The notes under the pieces: model-generated
Databases searched by the model: none
Seen by the model: only the letters and a program-made list of their open reading frames with translations
Told to the model about the DNA's origin: nothing
Shown here: positions 1 through 8,944 of the stretch, piece by piece
How positions within the stretch are numbered: position 1 is the first letter of the stretch
Layout of the letters: each line of letters begins with the position of its first letter
Program-made: the position numbers and the translations under genes
From: JAPPLB01 sp965204095
Lineage (GTDB): Bacteria; Acidobacteriota; Terriglobia; Bryobacterales; UBA6623
DNA length: 64,000 nt
Assembly: GCA_965204095.1 (NCBI GenBank)
Contig: OZ241991.1
Coordinates: 1,612,001-1,676,000 of the forward strand
Direction of reading: 5' to 3'

Positions 1-1868
1 ACATCGTACATACGCTTCGAGGTCAGCTCGGCAGCCGGCAGCCGCCCCGATAGCGCCGCACGAAGCGCGTTGGCACGGCCACGCGTCGAGTGCTCTTCGT
101 CGAGCGTCGCATGATACGACGGACACATCGTTCCTACGTCACGCTTGCGGCAGACACCCATGCCGTTGCAATTCTCGATCGCTCGCGCAAAGCCGCCCTC
201 GCGTTCGAAGTTGAGCTTGGTGTCGATCTGAATCGTTTGGTAGTCCTCACCCCAGCGCAAGCTTTCGGTCGGCTCCGGCGCGTCGACGACTTTGCCGGGG
301 TTCATGATGTTCTCCGGATCGAAGAGGGTCTTCACCCTCTTGAAAGCACCGTAGATCTCGGCGCCAAAGAGGTGCTTGTTGTATTTTCCGCGTGCGATGC
401 CATCGCCGTGCTCGCCGCTCATCGAGCCGCCGTACTCACCGACGAGGGCCGACACCTCGTCGAGGATACTGCCCATCTTTTTAACTTCAGACGCCTTCTT
501 GAGGTTGATCATGGGACGCACGTGCAAGCAGCCCACCGATGCATGCCCGTAATAGCCACCGTGGGCGTCGTGGGTCTCGAGGATCTCCTGAAAGCCTCGC
601 AGGAACGCCGGCATCTTCGCGATCGGCACTGCGGGATCTTCCACGAACGCGATCGGCTTCTTGTCGCCAGACACGCTCATCAAAAGTCCCAAGGCCATCT
701 TGCGCGTGTTCCAGATGTTGGCCTGCTGCACCGGATCGACAACCGGCAGGTAGCTGAAACCGATTCGCTTCTTTTCGAGGTGTACTTTGAGCCTGTCCAG
801 CTTCGATGCAACTTCCGGCTCGGTGACGCCGTAGAATTCGACGACCATCAACGCGTTCGCCGCGCGGTCGACGTAGCCCATCTGCTCGGCAAATTCAGGC
901 TTCGCGAAAGCCTGCTTGAGGTTGAAGTCATCCATCAGTTCAGCGGCGGCAGGTTCGAATTGCAGGATCTCCTCCACCGACTCCACCGCTTCGAGCAACG
1001 ACCTGAAGTGCACGAGCAGAAGGGCCTTCCTCTTCGGCAAAGGAACGATACGGATCTTCGCCTCGCTGATGACGGCTAGCGTACCCTCGCTACCCACCAG
1101 CAGGCGAGCCAGGTTGAAAGGTCCGGGCCGGCTCGAGTAGCCCGCGCCGTAGTAGCCGTTGTTCTTGACCAGCTCGTCAAGGTTATAGCCGCTAACGCGC
1201 CGGATGAGCTTCGGGAACCGCGCCAAGATCTCGTCTCGGTAGATTTCGCCGATGCCGAGCGCCTCGCGGTAGAGAAGGTTCTCCAGGCTGTCGCCACGTC
1301 GCAAGCTGTCAAGACAACCCTCGTTTACAGGCCCGAACACTGCTTCCGAGCCGTCCGACAGCACTGTCTTCACTTCCAGGACATGGTCGATCATCTTGCC
1401 GTGGACGATCGAGTGCGATCCGGCGGAGTTGTTGCCCACCATGCCGCCGAGAGTCGCCCGGCTGCTGCTGGAAGTATCCGGGCCCAGACCGAACCCGTGA
1501 GGCCGCAGGTAGTCGTTCAGATGGTCTTGTATGACCCCCGGCTGAACACGCACCCACTGCTCTTCGGTGTTCAACTCGATGACACTGTGCATGTACTTTG
1601 CGAAGTCGATGTGAACAGCGTTTCCGACGGTTTGGCCGGAAAGGCTTGTGGCTCCGCCGCGCGGCAGGATCGGGACTTTGTGGCGCGCGGCTACCCGCCC
1701 GATCGCTGCTACGTCTTCCTTGTGCTTGGGGATCACAACACCGATCGGCTCAATCTGCCAGACGCTGGCATCGGTGCTGTAGAGGATCTTCGAGTACTTG
1801 TCGAAGCGGACCTCGCCCTCGATTTCCTTGCGGAACTGGTCGGCGAGATCGGTGGGGTATTGCTTCAT
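1..1868 (-). CDS. FAD-linked oxidase fused to 4Fe-4S domain (partial, runs off left edge)
   Basis: Reads on the minus strand from an ATG at 1868 through the window edge with no stop, so about 622 codons are visible and the C-terminus is missing. Residues 68-82 (LPRGGATSLSGQTVG) and the following GPDTSSSS / GGMVGNNSAGSHS stretch are the PCMH/GlcD-type FAD-binding signature. The middle resembles the FAD-oxidase C-terminal domain, ending in a SGEHGDG motif. From about residue 567 a Cys-rich segment (CNGMGVC, then MCPSY) starts a ferredoxin-type 4Fe-4S domain. This order matches the large D-lactate / D-2-hydroxyglutarate dehydrogenase-like oxidases of about 950-1000 residues (YdiJ type), which oxidise 2-hydroxyacids and pass electrons through Fe-S clusters. 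The substrate cannot be read from the sequence. No neighbour suggests an operon. Confidence 0.9.
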   Translation of the reverse strand, partial: MKQYPTDLADQFRKEIEGEVRFDKYSKILYSTDASVWQIEPIGVVIPKHKEDVAAIGRVAARHKVPILPRGGATSLSGQTVGNAVHIDFAKYMHSVIELNTEEQWVRVQPGVIQDHLNDYLRPHGFGLGPDTSSSSRATLGGMVGNNSAGSHSIVHGKMIDHVLEVKTVLSDGSEAVFGPVNEGCLDSLRRGDSLENLLYREALGIGEIYRDEILARFPKLIRRVSGYNLDELVKNNGYYGAGYSSRPGPFNLARLLVGSEGTLAVISEAKIRIVPLPKRKALLLVHFRSLLEAVESVEEILQFEPAAAELMDDFNLKQAFAKPEFAEQMGYVDRAANALMVVEFYGVTEPEVASKLDRLKVHLEKKRIGFSYLPVVDPVQQANIWNTRKMALGLLMSVSGDKKPIAFVEDPAVPIAKMPAFLRGFQEILETHDAHGGYYGHASVGCLHVRPMINLKKASEVKKMGSILDEVSALVGEYGGSMSGEHGDGIARGKYNKHLFGAEIYGAFKRVKTLFDPENIMNPGKVVDAPEPTESLRWGEDYQTIQIDTKLNFEREGGFARAIENCNGMGVCRKRDVGTMCPSYHATLDEEHSTRGRANALRAALSGRLPAAELTSKRMYD

Positions 1869-1983
1869 GATTGGCGGAACTTGCCGGCTCGGAAGCCGAA
1901 AAGTGAAACCGGCCTTCTCCGGAGCTCCAACCTGCTTGTAGATTCGCGAGCCCCGGAATCACTGAACCGCTCCGCGGGAGGGG

Positions 1984-3201
1984 TTATCGAGCGGCCCGTG
2001 CCATCAGACGACTGATCTTCTCAAGGCCCAACTCTATATTGTCGTCGCTGACGTTCGAAAAAGAAAGACGCAACGTATTCGCGCCGCTGCCGTCCACGAA
2101 AAAGGGCTGACCGGGAATGAAAGCCACCTTCTCTTCCTCAACCGCCTGGCGCAGCAGGGGCAGCGTATCGATTTGCTCCAGCAACTCGACCCACAAAAAG
2201 AGGCCCCCCTGTGGACGGTTCCACTTGGCGAGCCTGGACATGTGCCGTTCGAGCGCAGCCTGCATCAGGTCGCACTTCATTTCGTAGAATGCGCGAACTC
2301 CAGCGAGATGGGTGTCGAGCCAGTCCCGCTTGAGATATTCGAGAATCAGCTTCTGGCCCACAGTCGACGTACAGAGATCACCTGTCTCCTTGGCAAGCTC
2401 GATGCGGCGGACAATCTCCTCAGGCCCGACGATCCAGGCGACGCGCAACCCCGGCGCAAGGACTTTGGAGAAGGTCGACATATACAGGGCGTTCTCCCCA
2501 CCGTCATAGGACTTGATGGGTTTCAGGATATCGGGATCATCACCCGAGAAGTAGACCTCGCCATAGGCGTTGTCTTCGAAGATGAGCAGGTTTTCTTCGT
2601 GAGCCACTTCGATCAGACCTTTGCGGGTCTGCACATCCCAGGTGTGCCCCGAGGGGTTCTGAAAGTTCGGGATGACGTAGATGAGTTTCGGAGGCGAGCC
2701 TTCCAAGCGGACTTGGCGAATCTTCGTCCGGAGATCGTCGAGGTCCATGCCGGCCGAGGTTTTTCGAATGCCCACCATGCGCGCCCGGAAGTTCTCGAAT
2801 GATGCCGTCGCACCGATGTAATTGGGCAGTTCAACGAAAACGGCGTCGCCGGGGTCGAGCAGCACACGGGCTACAAAATCAAGTCCCTGCTGGGATCCGC
2901 TGACGAGAATGGTCTCCACGGCCGCGGCTTCGATGCCGTGCGCGCGGGCGTTGCGTTCGCAAACGGCCTCGATAAGCTCGGCGTTGCCGCGGGTAACGCT
3001 GTACTGAAAGAGTCTTCCCTTCTCTACAGCAATCAGATGGTTGAAGATCTCCGCCAGTTGCTCGTACGGGAACATTTCCGCGTTGGGCGAACCTGTGGCG
3101 AAGGAGATGACGTCCGGCCGGTTCACCAAACCCGTCAACTGTCGGATGAGCGAAGACTTCATGACCTTGGCGTCTTCGGCAATCATTTCGTCGAACAGCA
3201 T
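1984..3201 (-). CDS. PLP-dependent aminotransferase, fold type I (LysN/2-aminoadipate-like)
   Basis: A 405-residue class I/II aminotransferase. The substrate-loop region SFATGSPNAEMFP, the NFQNPSG stretch, the PLP-binding DNAYGEV and the Schiff-base lysine in STFSKVLAPGLR (about residue 246) are all present. A C-terminal arginine sits in NTLRLSFSN. The architecture is that of stand-alone 2-aminoadipate/branched-chain/aromatic transaminases related to MocR C-terminal domains; no N-terminal DNA-binding domain is present. The ATG at 3201 is preferred over an in-frame TTG seven codons upstream (3222), because neither has a good Shine-Dalgarno and ATG fits the family. The 115-bp spacer to the oxidase gene shows nothing recognisable. 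The amino-acid substrate is not assignable from sequence. Confidence 0.92.
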   Translation of the reverse strand: MLFDEMIAEDAKVMKSSLIRQLTGLVNRPDVISFATGSPNAEMFPYEQLAEIFNHLIAVEKGRLFQYSVTRGNAELIEAVCERNARAHGIEAAAVETILVSGSQQGLDFVARVLLDPGDAVFVELPNYIGATASFENFRARMVGIRKTSAGMDLDDLRTKIRQVRLEGSPPKLIYVIPNFQNPSGHTWDVQTRKGLIEVAHEENLLIFEDNAYGEVYFSGDDPDILKPIKSYDGGENALYMSTFSKVLAPGLRVAWIVGPEEIVRRIELAKETGDLCTSTVGQKLILEYLKRDWLDTHLAGVRAFYEMKCDLMQAALERHMSRLAKWNRPQGGLFLWVELLEQIDTLPLLRQAVEEEKVAFIPGQPFFVDGSGANTLRLSFSNVSDDNIELGLEKISRLMARAAR

Positions 3202-3511
3202 GGTCTCAACAGCCTGTGGCAATAGTCACGCAGGCGGCGTAACGCGCCCGTGTGCCGATGGCGTAGCGAGTGGCCGCTCCAGGAACGTAGTGACGTGCTC
3301 TCCGCCCATTTTCTTCGCTTTTTCTTCCCAAGGAAGAGATCACCTGGATCGCCATGCTCCTTACTCCGCGCCGAGCAACCGCAGGAGTCCGCCGCGCCTT
3401 CCACGGGACTTTTGCCACGGGTTGCTAGAATTCTAGCGCAGGGGCCGGAGGGAGCTGCGTACACACCGAAAGACGCCGGTTCATTCATGACTCCCTGATA
3501 AAATCGGCCTT

Positions 3512-4657
3512 ATGCTCAACCTCGACAATTGCCGCGAGAGGCAACAACGGTTGCTCAAGGTGATGGAACAGGACTCCATCGACTTGGCGGTCATCACGAA
3601 CCCGAAAACCGTCTACTACTTCACTGGCGTTCTCGTGAATCCCACGTTGCCGCATGCCTACCTGCTCGATGCGTCCGGCAAATCGGCATTGCTGACCGAT
3701 GCTCCGGTACTCGATCCAGGAGAAAAGCCCAATGCGGCCGCGGACAAGGTGGAGATGTACCGCTTCCACAGCATGGAGCGCGACAACACCGTGACGAACT
3801 GGTCACAAGATGTCGCGGCAATGCTGAAAGCGGCTGCGCAACAGTTCCTTCCCACCGGCGGCACGCTGGGGCTCGAGTTCGACGCGGCGCCATTCGCCGT
3901 AAGTGATGCGGCCCGAGAGGTGGCGTCCAGCGGCCCTGAAAACCTGACCCCCGCCATCGATCAGATGCGCCGCCAGAAGGATCCGGACGAGATCCAGTGC
4001 ATGCGCCGAGCGGTGACCCTCGTTGAAGCCGGATTAGCTGCGATCAAGGCCCGTCTCGAACCCGGCATGACCGAGTTTCGGGCCTATTCGATCTACTACG
4101 AAGCGATGGTGGCGAACGCCGGCACATCAGTCGAGCTAGCAGGCGACTTCGCGACCGGGCTTCGCAACGTCAAGGGAGGCGGCCCGCCGACGCCCAGGCG
4201 GGTGCAGCTCGGCGACCTCTACATCTTCGACACGTTCCCGATCTTTCAGGGCTACATGTGCGATTTCACGCGTACCTTCGTCGTGGGCCGACCGACGCAA
4301 ATCCAGCAGGACGCCTGGGGGCACGTCATGGAAGCGCACGAGATCGCGCGACGCAACATCGCGCCCGGCGTTCCCGCGAAGGAAGTGTACGAGACGATCA
4401 AGACGCATCTCGACAAATTCGAGCCAGCCCAGGGTTCTTTCTGGCATCATGCCGGCCACGGCGTGGGTCTCAATGGATGGGAGTTGCCTTGGCTCACTCC
4501 GGGAAGCAAAGAAACGATCCTGGATCGCGAGGTACTCGCCTGCGAACCTGGGCTCTATGCGGATGTGATGCAAGGAGGCATCCGTCTAGAGCATGACTAT
4601 CTCGTCACGCCCGAAGGCACAACCGCCCTTGACCGTTTCCCGATGGATTTGACGTAG
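3512..4657 (+). CDS. M24 family metallopeptidase (Xaa-Pro aminopeptidase/creatinase fold)
   Basis: A 381-residue protein with an N-terminal creatinase-type domain (residues 1-150) and a C-terminal pita-bread M24 domain. The dinuclear metal ligands expected for M24 peptidases are all visible: D240 (IFDTFP), D251 (CDFTRTF), H316 in HHAGHGVG, E345 in CEPG and E360 in IRLEHDY. An active Xaa-Pro peptidase is therefore likely; creatinase-like hydrolases share the fold but lose metal ligands. There is no signal peptide, so it is cytoplasmic. It is transcribed divergently from the aminotransferase, with a roughly 310-bp intergenic region between their starts. Confidence 0.92.
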   Translation: MLNLDNCRERQQRLLKVMEQDSIDLAVITNPKTVYYFTGVLVNPTLPHAYLLDASGKSALLTDAPVLDPGEKPNAAADKVEMYRFHSMERDNTVTNWSQDVAAMLKAAAQQFLPTGGTLGLEFDAAPFAVSDAAREVASSGPENLTPAIDQMRRQKDPDEIQCMRRAVTLVEAGLAAIKARLEPGMTEFRAYSIYYEAMVANAGTSVELAGDFATGLRNVKGGGPPTPRRVQLGDLYIFDTFPIFQGYMCDFTRTFVVGRPTQIQQDAWGHVMEAHEIARRNIAPGVPAKEVYETIKTHLDKFEPAQGSFWHHAGHGVGLNGWELPWLTPGSKETILDREVLACEPGLYADVMQGGIRLEHDYLVTPEGTTALDRFPMDLT

Positions 4658-4900
4658 CAAGCATCCCACCCCCAGTAAAAGGGGAAAACGTGCCCGGCTC
4701 TTTCGCGGGCTCCCCGCATATGGGGCGTTGCCGTGCTCAGCAAAATCGCTCTCGACGGATACACTTCTGACATCGTTCGGAGTCGGCCTCGGCCAAGGTG
4801 TTCCGACGCCCGGAGTTCGACTTCCCTTTCTCCAGCAGGCATGTACGTCCTGACCGCAGCGAGGACCGATCAATCAGAGTCTTCTCAGAGCAAGTCAGCC

Positions 4901-5581
4901 TTACGGATTCGTCAGATCCCGAACATAGATATCCCGGAAGCGCATCCGGCCCTTGCCGCCGGAGTGCAGCTGCAGAGCTATCAGGCCCTCTTCAGAGCCA
5001 GGGTTGGGATACGTGAAGTCTAGGATCATGATGCCGTTCAGATGGACGATATAGCGGTTGCCCTCGACCTGGATCAGCATGTCATTCCAATCGTACGGAT
5101 ACATCACTGCGTTGTATTCCGGAGCGGGCCAGGCCACCCAGCCGCGGCCGTCGCCATAGATGCCGCCTGTCGGTGAGCGGTTGCCGATCGTCGGGTCGAT
5201 CTCGATTTGGCGTCCGGCAATAATCCTGGGCGTGTCACCCTCGAACTTCGTGTGAATGTAGACGCCGCTGTTCCCCTCAGCCTCGCACTTGAAGCGCAGT
5301 GACAGGTGGAAGTCGCGGTAGGATTTCTCAGTCGCGAGGTAACCGTACTTGTCGGAGATCCCCGCTCCGTAGATCGCACCGTTCTCATCGACCTCCCACT
5401 TCTCGGCGCCAACTTTTCGCCAACCCGTAAAGTCCTTGCCGTTGAAGAGCTGCACCCAACCTGGCTTCAGCTTGCGAGGGCGAGGCCGATTCTGTTGGGT
5501 GAACGCGAGATCGGTAGTCAGCAGAGCCAAGGCAATGAACGCAGCGGCAAATCGGAAAAAGACACCCAGTGAAGACTTCAT
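4901..5581 (-). CDS. Secreted DUF1080 (3-keto-disaccharide hydrolase-like) protein
   Basis: 226 residues. The N-terminus is a signal peptide (KSS, a hydrophobic run, then TDLAFTQQ). The mature part has the DUF1080 hallmarks: WVQLFNGKDFTGW, DFHLSLRFK, NSGVYIHTK, a GIYG/GWVAW loop and the terminal GLIALQLHSGG followed by RFRDIYVRDL. The family is a concanavalin-like beta-sandwich that is abundant in Acidobacteriota, Planctomycetota and Bacteroidota and associated with sugar degradation. Some members hydrolyse 3-keto-glycosides; the substrate here is unknown. It stands alone, convergent with the M24 peptidase. Confidence 0.9.
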   Translation of the reverse strand: MKSSLGVFFRFAAAFIALALLTTDLAFTQQNRPRPRKLKPGWVQLFNGKDFTGWRKVGAEKWEVDENGAIYGAGISDKYGYLATEKSYRDFHLSLRFKCEAEGNSGVYIHTKFEGDTPRIIAGRQIEIDPTIGNRSPTGGIYGDGRGWVAWPAPEYNAVMYPYDWNDMLIQVEGNRYIVHLNGIMILDFTYPNPGSEEGLIALQLHSGGKGRMRFRDIYVRDLTNP

Positions 5582-5640
5582 GACGGTTCCAAGCTCCAGT
5601 ATGTGATTCGAGGCGCGTAAAGCGGATCGCGCTTCGCATC

Positions 5641-6474
5641 CTAGCGCCTACGCTGTTCTTCCAGCAAGCGATAGACTTCCCGCTTCGATAGCCCGCGTTC
5701 TTTCGCTACCTGTTTGACGGCGTCCATCCGCCCGGCACCTTGACTCATGAATACGTCGACGCGGTCAGCGATCGTGCCCTCCCTGGTGCGGGGAGATTCA
5801 CCGCGGCCAATCAGCAAAGTGATTTCCCCTCTCACCGAACCGCGTTGGTCAAGTGTGTCAAGCAAGTGCGATACCGACCCTCGCAGGAACTCTTCGTGCA
5901 CCTTGGTCAATTCGCGAGCAATGACGGCGCGGCGGTCGCCGAGGATTTCGAGCACATCCTGTAACGTTTTGACGATCCGATGGGGCGCCTCGTAAAAGAC
6001 CAGCGTGGCGGTGTCATCAATGAGCGCCTGCAATGTCTTGCGGCGCTGGGTAGCCTTGGCCGGCAGAAATCCGCCAAACCGGAAGGATCCGGTGGGAAGC
6101 CCCGAAGCAACCAAGGCCGTCACGAGAGCCACCGGGCCGGGAATCGGCACGATGACGACGCCAGCGGCGATCGCATTGGCAACGAGGCCGCAACCCGGGT
6201 CCGAGATCCCCGGCATGCCCGCATCGGATACGACGGCAATCGACTCCCCTCCCGAAGCCCGCTCGACAATGCCGCTCGCTCGGGCGGACTCATTGTGTTC
6301 GTGAAAACTCAGCAGAGGCTTGCTGATGTGGAAATGCTTGAGCAGCTTGCCTGTGCGGCGTGTGTCCTCGCAGGCGATGAGATCTACCTCGCCCAGGACA
6401 CGCAGAGCGCGCAGAGTGATATCTTCGAGATTGCCCAGCGGCGTGGCTACCAGGTAGATCGTGCCGGCTGCCAC
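5641..6474 (-). CDS. rsmI: 16S rRNA (cytidine1402-2'-O)-methyltransferase RsmI
   Basis: 277 residues of a tetrapyrrole-methylase-fold enzyme. The GTIYLVATPLGNLEDITLRA start, ACEDTRRTGKLL, SFHEHNE, VSDAGMPGISDPG and PIPGPVALVTAL motifs are diagnostic of RsmI, which 2'-O-methylates C1402 of 16S rRNA with SAM. The C-terminus carries the small helical domain (KEVAKERGLSKREVYRLL type). The start codon is GTG at 6474; no in-frame ATG lies upstream close by. Confidence 0.96.
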   Translation of the reverse strand: MAAGTIYLVATPLGNLEDITLRALRVLGEVDLIACEDTRRTGKLLKHFHISKPLLSFHEHNESARASGIVERASGGESIAVVSDAGMPGISDPGCGLVANAIAAGVVIVPIPGPVALVTALVASGLPTGSFRFGGFLPAKATQRRKTLQALIDDTATLVFYEAPHRIVKTLQDVLEILGDRRAVIARELTKVHEEFLRGSVSHLLDTLDQRGSVRGEITLLIGRGESPRTREGTIADRVDVFMSQGAGRMDAVKQVAKERGLSKREVYRLLEEQRRR

Positions 6475-6478
6475 GGCA

Positions 6479-6784
6479 TCAACTCTTCTTCTGAGAGAAG
6501 CACTCCAGCATCTTCAGAACCTCATCGATGCCGTTGCGCCCGTTTTTCGCAACGGCTCTGACTAAGATGCCGCCACAGCGAACCACTGCGTGGCATTCGC
6601 CGTTTACAGGGAACTTGCATCGCATGCTGTCTCCCCAGAGCAAGGGCGCGATAAGAGACGGAAGCCATGGCATGTCCGTCACAGCCTGATTGTCGAGCAG
6701 CTCGGAAGTGGCGAATCCCTCAACCACCTTCAAGTTGTCTATTCCACCGCCGGCCAGCCTCGCTCCAACACAAAAACCGGCCAA
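6479..6784 (-). CDS. Hypothetical ORF upstream of rsmI
   Basis: A 101-codon open frame ending 4 nt before the rsmI start, in the same direction. I recognise no domain. The C-terminal half (ECHAVVRCGGILVRAV and a charged helix) looks protein-like, while the N-terminal half is low in character. It may be a real small leader gene of rsmI or chance. There is no clear ribosome-binding site. Confidence 0.28.
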   Translation of the reverse strand: MAGFCVGARLAGGGIDNLKVVEGFATSELLDNQAVTDMPWLPSLIAPLLWGDSMRCKFPVNGECHAVVRCGGILVRAVAKNGRNGIDEVLKMLECFSQKKS

Positions 6785-6802
6785 CTGGACCGCCGGTGTT
6801 CT

Positions 6803-7447
6803 CTACTCGTCTTTCAACGCCCCGTACAGCAATGCCGCCAGTACGCCGCCCAACGGGCACGCCACGAAATAGATCCACAACGTCGAGAGGGCGTTGGGAG
6901 CGCTGCTGAAGAGCGCCGGGCCCAATGACCGCGCCGGGTTGAGCGACGCACCTGTCAACGGGCCGCCCATCAGGATGCAAAACGCCAGCGTCAAGCCGAT
7001 TGCGATCGGCGCAAAGTCACCTGCCTTGCCACTCACGGCCGTGAAGTAGATCGCATTGACGAGGAAGAACGTCAGGAGCATCTCCAGGACGAACGTCTGC
7101 GCCACGCCGACGCCCTCCGCCGGAACCGTCGCACCAAGCGTTCCGGCCTGTGCGCCGAGCACGAAGTTCAATGCCGCGGCGCCCGCAACGCCCCCTATCA
7201 ACTGAACAACGATGTACCCAGCCGCCTTAGCGAAATCGATCTGTCCTCCAACGAGCAGTCCGATCGTAACCGCCGGGTTGATATGAGTGCCGGAGATGGG
7301 GCCGTAGGCGTAAGCGAAACCCAGAACAACCAAACCGTGGGCGAGCGCTACGGCAACCAAACTCCCGCTTATGGCAGCCGCACCAGCTCCAATAAAGATC
7401 AGCGTAAAAGTCCCCACGAACTCCGCGACCAATGCCTTGCTATTCAT
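6803..7447 (-). CDS. aqpZ: MIP family aquaporin (AqpZ-like)
   Basis: 214 residues with six hydrophobic segments and both channel motifs, HINPAVTIG (first NPA) and SLNPARSLGP (second NPA). The N-terminus LVAEFVGTFTLIFIGAGA is the usual MIP start. Length and motifs fit a water-selective AqpZ-type channel rather than a glycerol facilitator (no expanded GlpF loops), but selectivity is inferred. The ATG at 7447 is preceded by GGAGGA, a good Shine-Dalgarno. Inner-membrane protein. Confidence 0.93.
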   Translation of the reverse strand: MNSKALVAEFVGTFTLIFIGAGAAAISGSLVAVALAHGLVVLGFAYAYGPISGTHINPAVTIGLLVGGQIDFAKAAGYIVVQLIGGVAGAAALNFVLGAQAGTLGATVPAEGVGVAQTFVLEMLLTFFLVNAIYFTAVSGKAGDFAPIAIGLTLAFCILMGGPLTGASLNPARSLGPALFSSAPNALSTLWIYFVACPLGGVLAALLYGALKDE

Positions 7448-7810
7448 TTATCCTCCTCCATACGCCGCAGCCACCGATAGGCCGGGTACGTTTCAAACCA
7501 TCGAGAGAGAGTATACGAAACCACAAGGCGTGCCGTGAGCCGGAGGAGACCGGAAACCCATGATGGACGCTCCGGGGAAGGAGCGGCTGGACTCCGCAGT
7601 CGCTTGCAGCGGGGTCAGCGAAAAAACGATCCGGGTCGATCTGATCTGACGAACGACAAAGCCGACAACCACCCATGCGCATCACCCCGATGGGCACGCG
7701 CCGCTCCAGCAACGGCACGCAGAGCATGACGCCGCGTTTTTCGAGTGCCCGGCGCTAGTCCATCTGCCTCCGCTCGCCTTACGCCATCGAAGTGGTTTTT
7801 CCACGAACTC
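7448..7810. other. Intergenic region without recognisable gene
   Basis: About 360 bp between the aquaporin start and the end of the kinase gene. Open frames here are short and have no recognisable protein content. It should hold the aquaporin promoter. I see no RNA gene or clear hairpin. Confidence 0.5.
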
Positions 7811-8443
7811 TCAGGTGCCCAAGGGCAAAAAATACTGAGTTCCGCGGACCGGCCGGCTCAACTCCTCGAGCAACTCCTTCAGGTCGTTTTCCTTATGTAC
7901 GAAGTCGACTTGGCTGGTGTCCACGACCAAGACATCCGACGCTTTGTAGTGGGAAAAGAAATGCTCGTAGGCTCTTGTGACCTCGGCAAGGTACTCGTCG
8001 GATATTTGTGCTTCGGAAGCGATATTCTTGCGGATGATGCGCTCGCGAAGCACTTCCGGCGTCGCCTTCAGGTAAACGACGAGATCCGGCGCGACCAACT
8101 GTTCCTTGAAGAGGCGATAGTATTCGTCGTACACGGCCACTTCATCATCGGTGAGGTTGATGTAGGCAAACAGTTTGTCCTTCTCGAAGAGGTAATCCGT
8201 GACAACCGGCATCTGCGACCGGCCGGGATCGATCACGGACAACTGCTGGAAACGGTTCACCAGGAAATACATCTGCGCCCGAAAAGCCGAACCCTGTTGG
8301 CCGCGGTAGAAATCATTCAAGAAGGGGTTTTCTTCCGAGTCAAGCACCGTCTTGGCTTGAATCCGCTCAGCCAGTGCTTGAGCCAAGCTTGATTTGCCAA
8401 CCCGAAGGGGACCTTCAATGGCGATGTAACGAGACGGACTCAT
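7811..8443 (-). CDS. Deoxynucleoside kinase (dNK/dGK-dAK family)
   Basis: About 210 residues. The P-loop GPLRVGKSS lies near the N-terminus, followed by a Glu-rich ENPFLNDFY region, the FLVNRFQQL helix, the DYLFEKDKLFA (D/ERS-like) segment and a YLKATPEVLRERI lid. This is the bacterial deoxyadenosine/deoxyguanosine kinase family, which phosphorylates salvaged deoxynucleosides at the 5' position. The ATG at 8443 is preferred to a TTG six codons upstream because the P-loop then sits at the usual distance from the start. Confidence 0.9.
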   Translation of the reverse strand: MSPSRYIAIEGPLRVGKSSLAQALAERIQAKTVLDSEENPFLNDFYRGQQGSAFRAQMYFLVNRFQQLSVIDPGRSQMPVVTDYLFEKDKLFAYINLTDDEVAVYDEYYRLFKEQLVAPDLVVYLKATPEVLRERIIRKNIASEAQISDEYLAEVTRAYEHFFSHYKASDVLVVDTSQVDFVHKENDLKELLEELSRPVRGTQYFLPLGT

Positions 8444-8544
8444 CCGATGAAGCGCGAACAATGGCTTGGCAGCACATGTTTCGATAGAACCGTCGTCGAG
8501 GACGCAACAACAGAGAACGGCTCTTAATGAACGTACCGCGAATA

Positions 8545-8724
8545 CTAGATTATTTCACAGCGTCGGGCGCCGCCGCCGAGGAGGGTTGTTGGTCGGCCCG
8601 GCTTGGCAGCCAGGGCTCTCAGATACGCGAACGATGCCGCGATCCCGACAAGCAGATCTTCGGAGTCACGATGATTCACAAAGGCGATGCGCACCCTGAT
8701 ACCGAGCGTCCAGACAGCGGCTGA
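8545..8724 (-). pseudogene. Relic of PLP-dependent decarboxylase C-terminus
   Basis: A minus-strand open stretch ending at the TAG at 8545-8547, with no plausible start. It encodes a sequence resembling the C-terminal strand-helix of group II PLP decarboxylases (LGIRVRIAFVNHRDSEDLL), followed by a short tail. Upstream the frame is closed, and nothing else of a decarboxylase is visible, so this looks like the last ~60 codons of a deleted gene. Confidence 0.4.
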
Positions 8725-8737
8725 AGACCTGTGAGGT

Positions 8738-8944
8738 TTAGACCACTCTGCTCCGCAAGAGGGTGCCGATAGCCGGTTGGTACTGGATGCCGCGATGCTG
8801 ACACACAGCCGGTCGGACGCCTCGACTCCGGGCTGAGTGGTCCATCAGGAAACTGGGCGAGGGAGTCCGGTTCATGGCCCGGTTAATCCCGATTGCAGCC
8901 AATTTCAGAGCATCGCGTCGGCTGACGGCGTAGAGATCCTGCAC
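8738..8944 (-). pseudogene. Short ORF starting with a Tat-signal-like segment (probable relic)
   Basis: A 68-codon frame that starts (GTG) directly at the ruvB stop codon. Residues 7-20 (VSRRDALKLAAIGI) look like the start of a twin-arginine signal peptide, but the rest (many Arg/Ser/Pro) does not resemble a folded protein. The likeliest reading is the N-terminal remnant of a Tat-exported protein whose body was deleted. It could also be chance. Confidence 0.25.
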
